Of a DNA stretch of 64,000 nt, positions 1 to 11,801 are shown piece after piece. The notes below the pieces were generated by a model. It saw only the letters and a program-made list of their open reading frames with translations, did not search any database and had not been told where the DNA came from. The first letter of the stretch is position 1. Each line of letters opens with the position of its first letter. Source of the stretch: Pleurotus ostreatus/Saccharomyces cerevisiae fusant (lineage: Eukaryota; Opisthokonta). Location of the stretch: NCBI GenBank assembly GCA_024196135.1, contig JAMQCK010000011.1:1-64000 (forward strand), read 5' to 3'. The position numbers and the translations under genes were made by a program.

Positions 1-258
1 AACTTGATACTTCGCCAACCCTGACCCAACAGTGGGCACGCCGCGATTCAGAACGGACGGCATGTAATGGCGCCCATCTGACACGACGACCTGCGCGATG
101 TTGGAGGAGGCACCGGTGCTGGTCGGCAGAGGGCGGGCATCCGAGAGTAGTTGGACAATCAAGGACGACGGCGCGTCAGCGTCCTCCTCTGAAGAGCGCA
201 GCCAACTCGTGACGGCGTTGGGGGTGAGGCTGGCCTCTACGGGCTGAGGATCGTCCAT
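1..258 (-). CDS. TPP1/Tpz1-like telomere OB-fold protein, N-terminal part (tentative)
   Basis: The minus strand is open from an ATG at 258-256 to the window edge, giving 86 residues of a protein that continues outside. After a short lead comes a tryptophan-containing helix (NAVTSWLRSSEE), a strand with VQLLSDA, a linker, then VVVSDGRHYMPSVL. The order (short helix ending in a W, VxxLxDA strand, xxVSDGxHxxxxxL strand pair) is like the start of the OB fold of the shelterin subunit TPP1 (fission yeast Tpz1), which recruits telomerase and binds POT1. The VSDGxH strand also occurs in the N-terminal OB fold of RPA1, the main alternative. The W-containing helix just before the fold favours TPP1. Only the first half of the domain is present, so the assignment rests on short motifs. 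Confidence 0.4.
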   Translation of the reverse strand, partial: MDDPQPVEASLTPNAVTSWLRSSEEDADAPSSLIVQLLSDARPLPTSTGASSNIAQVVVSDGRHYMPSVLNRGVPTVGSGLAKYQV

Positions 259-2751
259 GTTGGTAACGGGATAAGGAAAGGGGGGGCGCTGGAAACCTGT
301 CGGCCGAGCGTGTGTCGGCGTACTAACGATGGGAGGGGCGAAAGGGGCGCGCCATTGCACGGCTAGCGATGGCCTGCGAAGGCGCGAGGTATGTCACTTG
401 CGCGCATTCTGGGCTGGAAGAGGGCTGCGTTGAAGCGTAGCAAAGTCCGCATAGATTGTACAATGCACGCCAGTGGCGGGGAGCGCGAACAGCGCGACGT
501 GAGCATCATGAGCGACAATGACAACGTGGGCGGACTACTACGTCACTGAATTCGCCCGGCGGGAAAGTTGGGCCGCTCACCTGCTTGGGCGATGCCCCGG
601 TTCGACAGACGACAGAGGGAAGATTCTGTACGGAGGTGGCACACTACCCCAACTGCCCACATCCGGGGAACGTAGGGTCAAAGATGGCGGCAGAATATTG
701 GGCGGTCTGCAGCGACACATTACACGTGTGCGGTCGCCGCATCATACTCACAGCGGCATTCGATCGGGCAAAATTGCAAAGGAAATTGTTTATTCTTTTC
801 AGCAGGCCGGTTCGAGGTTTCGGTAAAACCCTACGTGAATTAATTTCCGTGGACAGGTTTCCATCATTTTGGAAAACAGGGTTGGCAAGGCGTGACATTT
901 GGAACGGGTGTGTCAGCGATCGAGATACTGTGGCAGTGTGACAGGGGTAACCGCCGCGGTATCACACCGATATCATAGGTGTTCTCCATCGTGTAGCGTC
1001 CCGATTGCATCGGCGAAAGGCTGTAGATAGGGAAAAAACCCCTCGTGTCATGGCTGAAGAAGAAACACAAGAATTTGCCGTTCCAAAGGGACTTGCACTC
1101 CAAAATTCGAGATATTGAGGCAACATTGATCGACTGTTTTCCATGTCGCCACGATTCAGATGATGGTCAAGAGCAGGCTTGAGGTTCGCCAATTTAGCAA
1201 AGGTGATGCGGGTCCGAGGCGCGTGCTTCGATTCTCACGGGTTGCACGCCAACCTCTCCTCCATGCCGTCAGTTACTGCTGAGTACACGAGCCTGAGAGC
1301 CATTGAAGTAACCAGTCTAGAATATGAGACTTATTGACAAGATTCCCGTACCGATAGGAAAGACCGCATGTACGTTGCCCCTAGGTCCTATATGAGAGAA
1401 GCCGCATACCGCGCAAAGCGTTCGTGGCGTCCGGGTGGACAATGCAGAGACGGCGAGTTGTCAGTAGCAATGCAGCAGGGGGACATGACGGTCGAGAGCA
1501 GATTGTCCAAATGAGGTAAGTCGAATATGATGTGGGTCCGGCAGCACGTGTTCTTAATTCCCACGATTCACTTGCTGACGCGTCCTCATAGGTTCTCTTC
1601 ATACAGGGCTCTCGTTCAAGTTATCAACTGCATTTGTCTCTCGATATCAGGCAGTATTGTCAGTAAATGCGCAGTTGGTCCACCAGTGGACAACATACTG
1701 CATACTGCACCATCTAGCAACCGCGCGTTCATCGCGGCCGCTCAGCCCAGACGACTCAGACAAGCCAACCGGAACTTGCAGATTGCCTCCACGAGCGGGA
1801 GGACATGTGCCAAGATGCTGGGACCGGACGCTGATTCAAGATGTTAAGACCCGGTTCCGAGTGAAGAAGCCGCACTCCATTGTCCTCCGGAAATGGGGGC
1901 AGGTCAACCGCAAAGGCTATTCCATCTTCGTCTATGGACGGCGAGGCACCGGGTGTGAGGAAGCAGAGCAATATCCTCGACGTCATGGATCGTCCTACGC
2001 CTCGTCTTCCTGGAAAGGAACAATGAAAGAGCTGAGTAGCCTGCATTCTTGGCGAGCGTGAGTCTAACATGTCCCTGCCGCGCTGGTGCACGCGATCGAT
2101 GCTAAGAAAATCGATGGTCGACAGCCTCATTTCCGTCTGCATGCAGCACCCAGCGATGGAGCAGAGAGTACGTCCCCTCGAACCGTATATGCACGCTTGT
2201 CGAACTGATGGGCTGCCGAGTTTAGCTTGTCGTTGTTGGTCCGACCATGCGCTAGTCTCCAGGAAGAGTTTCTTGCGCGCGCGGACGACGTGGGCGTACG
2301 GTGGTTCAAGCCTGCGTGCCGAGGGCTTTTATCTCGTGCTTGGTCCCCGCGCGTGCTGGTGGGGTATGCCGGAGAACAATAGACCTGGCCGGCCGGAAGG
2401 ATCACTCGCGATCGGCCGGGGATCAATGTGTGATATAGAGTGTGGGCCTGCGGAGAGGGAAAGACAATAAGAACAAGAGAGACATGATCGACGTTCCCTC
2501 TCGCTCGAGGCCTTTTCTTATATTCGACCACGACGGCGAACAGAGCGCCTGCTCGTCGCTGCCCGTGTCGCGCACCCGCCGACGACCGCGCGCCGCCGCT
2601 TGCCCGCACGTCAAGCTGCTGTTCTCCGCAGTCAGATTTCGATAAGGCACGTACCTGGCCCCTCGTGCATCTGTTTCCGGGCGGTGCACGCGCCTAGCAC
2701 TTATCAAGGCAAGATGGGATCCATGGCAGTGATGGTTCGTGATCTACCGCC
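259..2751. other. Intergenic, 2.5 kb, no supported gene
   Basis: Several overlapping short open frames exist on both strands. None shows paired splice sites, a recognisable motif or a consistent reading frame. The first part is the promoter of the minus-strand OB-fold gene and the end is the 5' flank of the PB1-type gene. Confidence 0.5.
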
Positions 2752-5193
2752 ATGTCTTCTCTCATACCCCAGCAGCCCCCACTGACCTTTCTGCCTCTGA
2801 AGACGGGTAGTCTCGCCGACATTCACTCAGATGGACCCATATCACCAGACGTGAGTTCCCCGGGCACATACCGGAAGTATAGACTGACGGTAGTTCAGAA
2901 CTGGAAGCGGGCGGTATACCGCCCCCCTCCCGCACGATTCTCGGTAGCGATGCTCCCGCCAGTCAAGTATGGTGCGTACCCCCATCTCATCCAGGTACTT
3001 TTCCTGACCACTACTGCAGGCTCGAGCTATAGCTACGGCATGCGCATCTCGCCGATCACTATCAGCTCGACACCTGGCGAGCGCGCCTCCATCTCGACCT
3101 ACAATTCCCACTCGGAATACGAGGCGCGTCGTCCATCCCCCCATCATACTCCCCCCTAATCTCGACACTAGATCTGGCGCAAATGGGAAGACTGCCTCTG
3201 GTTCCAGGAGACGCTCGAGTACGAGTACACCCGCCTCGCGCGCGAGAAGCGGCGGCGGCTCACCTCGGGGAAGGGCGTCAAGAAGAACGGCCTCTACGTG
3301 CACGACGCCGCCTCCTTCGAGTCCCTCCCCATGGGCCCCGACCCGACCACCGTCGCCAAGGACGTGCACGACCTCATCCCGCGCCTCACCAAGAAGGGCA
3401 CCTTCTTCCGTGCGAGCCAGGAGACCATCGAGCAGCGCGCGACCGAGTTGCGCCGCCTCATCGAGGCGCTCTTCCGTGATGACGTGCCCGCGCTGCTCAA
3501 TGACCTCCGCAACGACCGCATGGTGACCGACTTCTTTGGCTACTGGCGCCGCGACTATGACCTGGCGAAGAAGCAGGGGCGCGAGCCGGAGTTTGGCAGC
3601 TCGCGGAGCTCTATTGGGACGAATACGCAGTTTTCTGGGGCGCAGAGCGAGGCGTCGGGCTCCCGATCGTCGGGCGGGAGGCACAATTCGTCGAGCAGCC
3701 TCGATTACGGCTCGGATACGACGACCTCACCGCGGTCGAGTCGAACATCGGGCAGCAAGCGCATATCAATGTCCTCTTCGTCTTCGTCGTCGGGCTCCTC
3801 CAGGCATTCAATGTCAAGTGCGGGACCCCCTGTTGTCGTCGTCCCCACTTCACCTCATATGCAATTTGGACATGATCCAGCAATTGACAAACGCAGTTCA
3901 ATCGGTCTGGAGGCGCTCCCCGAGAACCACGAGATGCTGCTCAAGGCAGGCCTCGCGCGGAGAAGTACTACGAGCAAAATGGGTGAGCGACGCTGATTCG
4001 TTGGCGGTATTTGTGGATGCTTACCGACTTCAGAACGCCGCCCTGCCGTTCGCGAGTCTTGGCAAACGATGGACTCCGCGACGACATATCTTGAAGGCCT
4101 TTCGCTTGCTGATGGCGAGGATCATTGGCAAGAACACGCTCGACGAGGCTCAATAGCGAGCGTTGCCAGCGTTGCTACGATCAGGACAGCAGACTCCGCA
4201 GACGCCGTTCTCCCTCGAGGCGAATTGGGTGCCAACCTCCGCCGCGCATCCTCCGCACGAGATCACTCCCCTTCATCCCGCTACTCTTCAATTTCTGTTG
4301 TTTCCCGCATGGATACCCCCACGTTCGGTGCGTCTCAAGCAATTATCCCTACCAGGATCAGTCTGACCGCTTTTCCAGAGAAATTCCCCTTACCCCCCTT
4401 TAATGACAAGATGGTCAACCCTCCGGGTCCGACGTATATTCGCCGACCCTCACAATATTCCCTCGAGGAGCCATACCCCCTTCGCCCCGAGACACCCATG
4501 GGACACCGCGCTTCGATTTCCACCACCGGGTCCCACTTAGATATCCCCACTGTTTTTCCGCCACCGCGAACCTCCTCCATGGGCCCTCGCCGGCCCCCCT
4601 CGCCAGGTTTCCGCCCGACTTCCCCTATCCACTACGCGCACGACAGCGCCATACCGCCCGTGCCCCCACTCCCCGCCGGCATTACGTCCCCGCCCCCGCG
4701 CCCGAGCTCTGCAGCCGCCTTCTACCGCCCGCGCGGCTCCTCGACGGCCTCTTCAGCGCGCCCCGGCTCTTCTAGTGGCCGTCCTGGCTCCTCGAATCGC
4801 TCGAGCTCGCGCCCCAACTCCTCCGCGGGCTCCGAAGCCCAGCTCGCCATCAAGGCCGCGCACAACAATACCATCATCCTCCTGCGCGCGACGCGCTCGA
4901 TCCCCTTCGGCGAGCTCCGACGGCGGCTGCACGACAAGTTCGTGAAGCAGGAGGGCGTGCCACTCTCCGAGGACTTTACGGTCGCATTCCACGCCCCTCC
5001 TGCGGAGCCTCAAGTGAGTGAGGCGGCGGCGAGGCTGGGCGTGCGGCAGGGGCGCGCGCGGTCGAGCTCGCTGTCGGCGGGAATACTGTCCATGCAGTTT
5101 ATCAACTCGCAAGCGGAGTGGGAGCGCGCGCTGCAGGACGTGGATGTGGACAGTGGAAAGTTGCATCTGAGGATCCTGGACACACCGGCATGA
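2752..5193 (+). CDS. Conserved fungal Ser-rich protein with C-terminal PB1-like domain
   Basis: Exons 2752-2850, 2899-2971, 3020-3123, 3172-3982 and 4034-5193 join in phase to about 748 residues. The start ATG sits in a CGCCATG context. A charged helical region follows (from IWRKWEDCLWFQETLEYEY to about DFFGYWRRDYDLAKK), then long Ser/Pro-rich low-complexity stretches, and the last 110 residues read like a PB1 or ubiquitin-like fold (IILLRATRSIPFGELRRRL, later EWERALQDVDVDSGKLHLRI). PB1 domains dimerise in scaffold and polarity proteins. The helical region is not one I can name. The third intron uses a GC donor. A 51-base stretch at 4328-4378 and an 84-base stretch at 5014-5097 have good splice ends and no stops, so shorter isoforms (about 731 or 703 residues) are possible. 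Function unknown. Confidence 0.75.
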
Positions 5194-6312
5194 CACAATT
5201 TGAACTGAACTGAACGATACCACTGACGAACTGACATGATTGCTTCCTTCCACTGACATGATTTCGACTTCTCTGATGATTTTTGTACCTCTTACCATGT
5301 TGTTGTTTTCCATTAGATACTTCGACTGACCTTTGACGAAGCCGCGTAAGCTTCGAGCCACTTTCTTTGCTTGCTGTTTTCTATCTTGGAGTGTAGGGTG
5401 CTTCGTGAGGACGTAGCAGTACCACGCATAGATGTAACATGTACCTAACTTATTCAACCAACACAGAATGCGATGAATGTACTGGCCATAGCGAGGGGAG
5501 AGAGATTCGGAAGAGAACTAGATCGTGAGAATAACGAGCACGTGCAGATGGACCTACATCACATTCGAAATTCCCTGATTTGAACAATCTGCTTCTGACC
5601 GTCATTTGTCGTCATTCTCCCGCCCTTCTGCATTACATCTTAACAGCCTCTTCAAGAATGTCCAGGGCTGCTGCCTTCGGCTGTTGATACAGCTGAACGT
5701 ATACTGTGTACACGCCCATACAGCGAAGGAACACCGAAGACCGTGGGACCCTGATTCAATCTCTCAATCAGTCCGTCGACTCAGTTCTGCGGCGACGTCA
5801 ATGTCAATATTTTTCTGGCTCTCTCTGACTCATCTCCGCTCACCTCGTATCCTTCATCGATTGCCAGACGTGCTTCCGCTCTCCCGGAATGTCCGCGAAA
5901 ACATGCGCACCTCGCTTCCATTGTTCACCTTCTAATAAGCGCCGCCATTGAATGCTGGACGACTGGACCATGTCGCACTCAGACCTCGCAACCCTTACTC
6001 ACTGAGCGTGTATACACCTCTCAGACAGCCCTTGCGACGCCGCTTCGTTGGTATAGAAGCGTGTCTGCTATATTCGTCACAATGAGGCTCGACGAATGCG
6101 TGTCCTCACAACTAGGTCCTTGCATAATAATCCCACCGCACGAGCCGTCGAGTCAGTCGCACACATACACACCAGGCCCAAGCGCATATAAGGGTAGCTC
6201 GAAGGCGGGAAGTCGTTCGTTTCCCCTCCCCGCCTCTCCCCACCCGTCTTGACATTCGTGGCGCAGGTCTCGCCACCGTTCCCGCGAGCTCTCACTCCCA
6301 GCTCAACCCACC
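5194..6312. other. Intergenic with the promoter of the first Cys-rich gene
   Basis: No coding signal is seen. The 3' end holds a TATA element about 120 bases before the next start codon. Confidence 0.5.
6187..6191 (+). promoter_or_regulatory. TATA box of Cys-rich gene 1
   Basis: CATATAAGGG lies 122 bases upstream of the ATG at 6313. All four members of the family have such an element 120-205 bases before the start. Confidence 0.5.
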
Positions 6313-6972
6313 ATGTGTGGCTACACCCTGCACCTCACCAACAGCACCAACCAATGTGGCAACTACAACATCGTGATTGGCCATCCCGCTGATCCCACCA
6401 TGCCCAGAATCACCAAAGACGGGGTGCGTATCGATATCTACGGCGACTTTTTCGCCTCACCTTTCCCTCCTGATAAACTCTTCGCCACAGCCCTACTGCG
6501 ATATGCCTGAGTGCAGGTTCCAGCCTGGCCATACCAGATCTCCCTATCACGCCGATGCCAGGTTTTCATGCGCCCAGCTCGGCTGCGCCATTGGCCCGTA
6601 AGCAGAAACCTCATCTCTCCATTGACCCTCTACTCCCTCGCCTCATATTTCACCGACTTGCCTCACTCACTCTCACCGACCAGCTTCATCGGCTATCTCA
6701 AGACCACAAGCCGCTCCTCGCGCGACTGCGGGCTTCGTCAATGCGGGACGTGCAGGGGAGGGAGCCAGCAATGCGCAGGATATTCTGCTTATAATGGCGC
6801 ACTACGCCAGAATTACGAGATGTATCGCGGGCTCCCTTTGGCGCCGCTGGTGCTGGCGGATGGAAGCCAGCGTCCGCATGAGCATGAGCATGAGGGTCAC
6901 CTCAGGCTTGGACCAAGACGGAGAGCTCCTAGGCCGCGTCGTGCATCGCACGATGCTCGCCGCTTCGATTGA
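6313..6972 (+). CDS. Small Cys/His-rich family protein, member 1
   Basis: Exons 6313-6423, 6491-6597 and 6684-6972 encode 168 residues; the introns are phase 0 and phase 2. Exon 1 starts MCGY and has C15-G-x2-N. Exon 2 holds C-x4-C-R-x4-H-x5-H and C-x4-C-x2-G-P. Exon 3 holds C-G-L-x2-C-x2-C-x-G-G. The tail is His/Glu- then Arg-rich (HEHEHE, RRRAPRPRR). The spacing of Cys and His suggests zinc binding; no signal peptide or membrane segment is visible, so a cytosolic or nuclear place is inferred. The paralogues at 17643-18216, 19958-20681 and 35474-36051 share the exon borders exactly. I do not recognise the family. The correct frame appears only after splicing, so single-frame reading misses it. 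Confidence 0.8.
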
Positions 6973-7264
6973 TTTCCTCCGTTGCTTGTTTCCTGATGGA
7001 CGTTGTTCCCCTGCTTTTTGCCGTTGTTCGCGTTCTCCTCAATGTGTTTGCAGAAGCTCCTACGTACAATATATTTGGTGTGCTGGTACATACATATAGA
7101 TATCGCTACATGATCCGGGACGGTTGTTGTACATGCCATGAGTATTCTACAGATAGATTCAAGAAATCCTGATTCGCCCCCCTTGCCCTCTGAATCCTGT
7201 AAGATATCCTTTGCGTCGCCACGTTCCTCACATTCTACACCAACGCTTCCTCCTCCTCATTCCC

Positions 7265-8570
7265 TCACATCTTTTCCTTTGTCTTCTCCGACGTCCACCC
7301 ATAGCCCTGCGTCGGCGACGGCAGCGAGTACTTCGGCAGCTCCGTGTCCGTGTCCGAGAACGGCGTGTCCGAGCGGGCTAACCCGAACAATGACTGCTCC
7401 TTGCCTTTCTGAGCGCTACCATGACCAGAGTGAGGTGGTGCGGAACCGCCATGTGTCGAGGTGAACCTATCGCCCCGCACCAGCCCGTAATCGTTGTGCA
7501 CCACGGGTGCCGGCTTTCGAGGGAGGCGTTTCTCCGACGAGGTTCGGCGTATGTGACCAGGCATGGAGGTCTGCCGCGCCTGTGGCGGCGACGTTGCATT
7601 GGAGCCTCCTCGAGCACGTCCTGGCGTTGTCGCGGGTCGCGTGTTACTTGGCGCAGGCGTCGTATAGCGAGGCGCGTATCCCAGTATGTGGGTCGTGTAG
7701 TCCTTGGGCGGCGGTGCATATGGCACGGAGGGCAGGTACTTCGACGGGTCGGAAGCGGGAAGGTGCTTTGAGAGATCCGACGAAGAGCTTGGTGTGGGCG
7801 ACTGCGAGCCGTCGAAAGCATACAGCTTTTCAGATAGCGTCCTACGCAGTTGCGGGTGGCGGGCGAAGGGGACGGCGGAGAGCGATGCGCGATGAGCTAA
7901 GCAGGATGTGAGTCAGAGTGCAGAGGGGCAAGAGAGATACTTGCACACTCACCCTCTCGACGCTCCTTCCGACGTAGACAGAGCAAGAAGGCGATGATGG
8001 CACACAGGACGACGATGGCCGCACCGAGGACGCCGCCTACGATACGAGCAGCTGCATCGTTGTTGCCTCCTGACTTAATAGCGCCAGCAGCTGCCGCGCA
8101 ATCCGACGAGCTTGGGGAAGCGCTATCATCCGTCTCGCTTGGGGTGTACTCGATTTGATCGAGAGCGAACCCCTCATGCGCCTGGATGAAAAGTGTATGT
8201 CGGCCTGGCGAGAGAGAAGTAGATCGGTATATGTATGATGTCGTGCTTGACGGAGAAGAAGGGGCTTCATCGTCCACACTGAACAAAGTCCTTGGCATAT
8301 GCGGCGACGTCGAGTTCTGCCACCCGGAGACTTGTACAGCCGTACCTGCAAATTGAATGATCTACACGGCGCAGCAAGGATATCAGCCGTCGTGAGCCTA
8401 CCATTGAAGGTGAAGACGGCGAGAGCTGGTCGATCCATGGACGAACTGGTGACGCAGTGCAAGCTCGCCGCTGCTTCATCGGTACCATTCGGTTTGAAGC
8501 AACCGCTAGTCGTCCAGCCGCTGCCATAGAGGATCCAGCCGTCATTGTTGTCAATCGTCATCAGGCTCAT
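7265..8570 (-). CDS. Single-pass membrane protein with Ser/Pro-rich cytoplasmic tail
   Basis: Exons 8570-8402, 8345-7953 and 7896-7265 join in phase to 397 residues. The N-terminal half is a Trp/Gly/Ser-rich ectodomain (IDNNDGWILYGSGW, a TFNGTAVQVSGW strand, GRHTLFIQAHEGFALDQIEY), followed by a Ser-rich stalk, one clear membrane helix (ARIVGGVLGAAIVVLCAIIAF), a basic stop-transfer (LRRKERRE) and a Pro/Ser-rich tail. This architecture is common in mushroom surface proteins of unknown role; the membrane segment separates two differently composed halves. No signal peptide precedes the ectodomain in this model. A TATA box lies 87 bases upstream and a short open frame ends in a stop just before the chosen ATG, so a hidden 5' exon or frame change may supply the signal peptide. 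Confidence 0.75.
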
Positions 8571-8656
8571 GGCCGAGAGGGCAGATGCTCAGGAGAAGGA
8601 GGTGTCGCTGGTGAGGGGGGCGGACGTCGAGCGCCAGCACATCATCCGCACCGCAC

Positions 8657-8662
8657 TTATAT
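8657..8662 (-). promoter_or_regulatory. TATA box of the single-pass membrane protein gene
   Basis: On the minus strand CATATAAGTG stands about 87 bases before the ATG at 8570. Confidence 0.4.
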
Positions 8663-8670
8663 GTAGCATG

Positions 8671-9476
8671 AGCCTAGCGCCGAACTGAGTCCATCTCGCG
8701 GAAGATCATCACGAAGATGATGAGCGCGGAAAGGCACTGCTGCCATCGCGGGACATGGTAGGATGGAAGCAGGATAGCCGCGCACAAGCCGGGAATCTGA
8801 CGCTGACACATAGAGCGGACATCTGGCCTGACGAGCTATTGATGCAGGAAGGGTCTTTGTTTGTGATGCAGGGAAAGAGGGAGGCGTTGACGCAGAGAAG
8901 CTGAGATGGCCTGATTCCAGACAAGTGTATGAGCAGGCCCTACCATTGACACGGAGAAGGCTGGAGGAGTTAATGCTGAGGGGATAGTACAGTTCGAGGC
9001 AGTGAGCGATGAGCACGCATCAAGATGCTTTGGTTGACGCGAAGCCAAATTCACGATAACAGACACATAAAATGCCCCCGGTGACTGGAGAAACAGAGAA
9101 GTGAGTTGGAGGACGGAGGCGCGTGATGGACGAAGGTGAACTCGTAAATATTATCAGTGACTGGTTGATCAGAAGAGCGGGAAACGGGCAAATGGCCATT
9201 GTTCCGGAAAAAGACACTTGAGAGGGGATGGCATCGCATGAGCTGTTCATCATCAAGTTGAAGGTACTTCTAGAGACCAAAAGATACTCTTGATGATTGT
9301 CGACATGACAGGAAGAGACAAGGACATAAACGGCCAATTATCTCTCCATTCCAATCACATGCACGGGGCCACCGACGTCGGCTTTGTGGGTTAGCCGCAA
9401 CCACCGGGACACAACGCAGCCGGTGGGCTCCCCAAAGCCAGCATTCCCCGGACGCCCCAGCTTTCCTTACACCACC
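8671..9476. other. Divergent intergenic region
   Basis: This lies between two genes read away from each other. Minus-strand open frames here are hydrophobic in places but have no splice support or motif. Confidence 0.4.
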
Positions 9477-10777
9477 ATGTCTGCGCAGGCGAAGACCGTG
9501 AAGCCTGTCCAGCTTACCCCGTTCGCGTCCGCACTAGCTGGCGCGCTCGGCGCGTGCTTCAGCACCGCGTGAGTACTTCTCGAACGGTCAGATACGAAGA
9601 AGTTGACGAGGAGTACAGAGTCGTATACCCCCTGGACGTGTATGTCTCTCACAAGCGAAGGGATACGCAGTGATCTCACCCGTCTGTCAGCGCAAAGACG
9701 CGCATCCAGGCATTGCCGTCCGATGGCCCGAAGACGAAGGCGGACGTCTCCATGCTTCGCGTGCTGCTGAGGGTATACAAGCGCGAGGGGATCATGGGCT
9801 GGTACCGTGGCTTTGCAGCGACGATGCTCAACACCTTCTCCATGCGTGCGTCTATTCACTTAACCAGTTTCCCCCACTAATCAGGCCCCCAAAATAGAAT
9901 ACGCCTACTTCTTCTTCTACGCCTTCGTCCGGAGCTCCTACATCGCTCGCCTCCGCCGCAACGCACCCAAAGGCTCCGCCCTCCCCCCGCTCTCCACCGC
10001 TGCCGAGCTGCTGCTGGGGGCCATTGCCGGCGCGCTCGCCCAAATCTTCACCATCCCTGTCTCCGTCATCGCCACCCGCCAGCAGGTCGGTCGCCCCGAC
10101 CGCGCGCGCTCCGGCGCCTCCACCCCCCGCTCCGCCATCGACCCCGCCACCGGTCTCGCGACCGGCCCCGACGAGGACTCCTTCCTCTCTGTCGCGCGCG
10201 AGATCATCGAGGAGGAGGGCTACGCGGGCCTCTGGCTCGGGCTGCGGCCCGGGCTCGTGCTGACCGTGAACCCGGCGATCACGTACGGGATGTACGAGCG
10301 CGTGAAGAGCCTGCTGCTGCTCGCGAAGGAGAAGGCGGGGAACGGCGTGGCGCGGAGCATGACGCCGGCGCAGACGTTTGCGGTGGGCGCGCTGAGCAAG
10401 ACGCTGGCGACGGTCGTGACGTATCCGTATATCATGGCGAAGGTAAGGATACAGGCGCGGAGTGCGGATGCGGAAGAGGCGGCGGAGCAGCACAGGGAGG
10501 CACCGAGGCCGCACGAGCAGCACCACAAGGACCACTCGAGGCACGTTGGGGCGCTCGACGTCCTCAAGCGGGTGTACAAGAGGGAGGGCGTGGCGGGGTG
10601 GTATCAGGTGAGCCTACTTGTCGCCGCATCTCACTTCAGTTGGCTGATAGGACGCAGGGAATGCAATCGCAGATCACGAAGGCAGTTCTGTCGCAAGCAT
10701 TGTTGTTCTTGACGAAGGAGCAATTCGAGCGTTGGGCACTCGCTATCATCCTCTTGATTTCAAGATTCTTCAGATGA
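9477..10777 (+). CDS. ANT1: Peroxisomal adenine nucleotide carrier (PMP47/ANT1-like), mitochondrial carrier family
   Basis: Exons 9477-9568, 9619-9639 (21 bases), 9691-9845, 9898-10607 and 10658-10777 encode 365 residues. Three carrier repeats are visible, with signatures YPLDVAKTRIQ, IPVSVIATRQQ and YPYIMAKVRIQ, each followed by a GWYRG- or GLWLG-like motif. The family brings ATP into peroxisomes in exchange for AMP to activate fatty acids. The last part, GMQSQITKAVLSQALLFLTKEQFE, resembles yeast ANT1 and Candida PMP47 more than mitochondrial ADP/ATP carriers, which lack it. The start at 9477 has an ACCACCATG context and is preferred over the upstream ATG at 9384, which lies in another context. 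The tiny exon 2 splits the first signature. An Ala/Pro/His-rich loop enlarges the third repeat. Confidence 0.85.
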
Positions 10778-11801
10778 TCTAAGGCTCTAGGTAGCGGTGT
10801 CTGTCTGCAACAATGTATTTGTGCACCATTCCATCCCGGACGGAAGACCCGAACGAAATGGATTGCCTTCTCTGAGCAAACACAATACCTGTCTTCGCTT
10901 TGAAGTGATAATGTCACGAGCTATACATTTCTACTTCATTCCCGCTACCATTTATGGTAGTGGGTCTTAGGGATGAAGCGCAAAAAACGCAATGGCCCTG
11001 TCTCGCGAACTTTGGTAACCCCTCACGTGTCGGCACATGACAGGGCCTTCTGCGGTCTCGACTCTTCGGCATCGGCCGAGCGGCGCACCTTGGCTCAGTG
11101 GCGTCTGATTTTGTTTTACCAAAAAGACGCCTTTTGGGAAGTGGCTCATTCTGATCTTCTCCCTGACTGTTATGCCCTAACCGAAGACCTCACGCTTTGC
11201 CGCTATTCTATATTGTTCCCTGTTTTCCCACCTCCGTGTAGGCATGTCAATTGACATCGCGTTCAGCGCGACGGTTGGGGGATACCATCATCGATGGCCG
11301 GTTATTATTCGAGCGAGAGCGTGTGCGCGACGGGGGGGAGTGGATGACGCGCAAGGGATCGGGGACTTACTGGACGCCGTAGGGGCACGAGCGGCGGTTG
11401 GAGGTGCGAGCACGCACTGGCGGGCTCATCACATGCGACAACTGGGGTGTGGGTCTTTGGACCGAGTGGTATGTTGACGTCGGAATGGGCATAGTGAAGC
11501 GATATGTATGAGAACCAGTGGGTGGGATACTACGAGAGAACTTGGAAAGCATACGAGTCACTCACTCGCAAGCCGGCTGGGTCCACACAACAGATTTCAC
11601 GGTGTGAATCGGATGCTGTATGGTAGCGGGCCCTGCCGTGAAACGGCCCTTCAGAGTTATCGTTTGTGAAGCGCCTGAACGGGGCTGTCGAGTAGAGAAG
11701 AATCTGAATAGTTACCGAAAGTCAAACATTCGCACGTGACGAAGTCAGTGGCACCGGCCCGGCCTGCAGCGCGCGTCGCGCGCTTGTCGTTCACCACCGC
11801 G
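10778..11801. other. Intergenic
   Basis: No coding or RNA signal was recognised. It holds the 3' flank of the carrier gene and the promoter of ARP10. Confidence 0.45.

Noticed and set aside
10024..10544. Long Arg-rich and Pro-rich frames overlapping the carrier
   Set aside because: GC-rich coding sequence opens the other frames; the carrier signatures fix the true frame.
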